From Diplonema japonicum (lineage: Eukaryota; Euglenozoa; Diplonemea; Diplonemida; Diplonemidae): a stretch of DNA of 64,000 nucleotides. This document shows, piece after piece, positions 63,391-64,000 of the stretch (position 1 is its first letter; every line of letters starts with the position of its first letter). Where the stretch lies: the NCBI GenBank assembly GCA_964019335.1, contig OZ025736.1, positions 344,492-408,491 on the forward strand, given 5' to 3'. The position numbers and the translations under genes were made by a program. The notes beneath the pieces were generated by a model, which was not told the origin of the DNA, did not search any database, and saw only the letters and a program-made list of their open reading frames with translations.

Positions 63391-63449
63391 CCTTCCCTTA
63401 CCTGCGTCCCCTGCGGTGCCGCCCCAGAAGGTGCTGCTTTACCACTCAT
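63156..63449 (-). CDS. HSBP1: HSBP1 homologue (heat-shock-factor-binding protein)
   Basis: Two exons, 63449-63402 and 63347-63156, with a 54-nt GT-AG intron containing a long A run. The product is 79 aa: MSGKAAPSGAAPQGTQ, then the family core VQNLLQQMQGRFQEMADAIV followed by NRIDEMGGRIDDLEKSIGDL and MQQAGIEE. These are the hydrophobic heptads that make HSBP1 a trimeric coiled coil. Size and core match the family closely. In animals it binds trimeric HSF1 and also stabilises the WASH complex; the latter role is the more likely ancestral one. No stress-response neighbour is seen. Confidence 0.95.
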
Positions 63450-64000
63450 TTTCTTTTGTCCCCCCTTTTTTTTGTTTTCCTTTTACTTTTACTTTTTAAC
63501 ACCCCTTAAAGCAAATGCGAGAAAAAGAAAAGAAGGATAAGGAGAAAAAAAATAATAATAAAAAGGAAAAAAACTATGTAGGCGTTGGTGGTTTTTATTC
63601 TTTTTTTTTCATCTCTCTCTCTCTTCTTCTCTCCCTTTTCCATTCGCTTTCTGCACTTTTTTTTCTTTTCTTTTTTTTCTTGTCCCCCCCGTTCCCTCCA
63701 ATTCTTTCTATTTTTAATCTCGAATTCTGTGCTAAGAACATAGAAAAAAAAGAAAAAAAAAACTTTGGGAAAAACAACGTTTTCAGTACAACTTTACACC
63801 GTTTTCCAGTAATTCCCTAAGTTCCACATATCCCCACTGATTTACTTACACTTTTGGGTTTAAAAAAAAAAAAAAGACAAAACAAGGGGAACGAGAGAGA
63901 GGTAATCACCACCAACTCAACCCATCCCTCGCCACCCAGGAACATAAGGCGCGGGTTCCGAATCTTTCTCTAAGACCGCTTTTTACAATTAGGAACACGG
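63450..64000. other. Window edge, no gene seen
   Basis: About 550 bp of T-, A- and C-rich runs turning to mixed sequence after about 63780. No reading frame or repeat copy recognised. The next gene upstream probably ends beyond the window. Confidence 0.55.

Overview
The window looks like a protist nuclear genome of euglenozoan type, and a diplonemid is the best guess. All 22 protein-coding genes called with confidence, plus one weak partial reading frame, lie on the minus strand over 64 kb. This is the long unidirectional layout known from polycistronic, trans-spliced euglenozoan genomes. Ordinary GT-AG introns (about 36-70 nt, often with an A- or T-homopolymer inside) occur in many genes, which argues against kinetoplastids, where cis-introns are almost absent. 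A BILBO1-like flagellar pocket collar protein and a CCCH protein with a Cys/Trp motif in front of the finger also point to Euglenozoa. Spacers are saturated with homopolymer tracts of 10-50 nt. The lineage is inferred from gene content and layout only.

Reading along the minus strand (high to low coordinates): 63-56 kb holds an HSBP1 homologue, a zinc-finger/PDZ protein, an 865-aa coiled-coil protein, a kelch protein with an embedded SH3 domain and a 57-aa small gene. 56-45 kb holds a Cys-rich type I membrane protein, a mitochondrial ATM1-type ABC exporter, the BILBO1-like protein and a nucleotide-sugar transporter. 44-36 kb holds a regular ankyrin protein, a TIR-bounded element full of tRNA-like T-arm sequences, a phosphoglycolate-phosphatase-like HAD enzyme, the SLX1 nuclease, a decayed Mutator-like transposon, a 588-aa coiled-coil protein and a small HAD protein ending in a CaaX box. 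35-21 kb holds the CCCH protein, a soluble-type adenylyl cyclase, a fold-back repeat element and NOP58. 20-1 kb holds a CaMKK-like kinase, a possible retroelement tail, a seven-exon Dispatched-like transporter with a Cys-rich loop, a WDR20-like protein, an AGC pseudokinase whose second intron carries a piggyBac-like element, a dysferlin/FYVE/C2 membrane protein and a decayed second copy of it.

The genes do not form one pathway. They are a mixed housekeeping and signalling set (ribosome biogenesis, Fe-S export, DNA repair, cAMP and Ca2+ signalling, membrane trafficking, cytoskeleton), as expected of a polycistronic unit.

The most unusual items are the piggyBac insertion held inside a formerly ~51-nt intron, the BILBO1-like protein split by three exons, the TIR element with tRNA-like segments, the CaaX-bearing HAD protein, the Dispatched-like protein lacking the usual proton-relay acids, and several short dispersed intergenic repeat families. 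No rRNA gene, convincing tRNA gene, CRISPR array or operon-type regulation was seen. Exon borders were read by eye from GT-AG sites and frame continuity.
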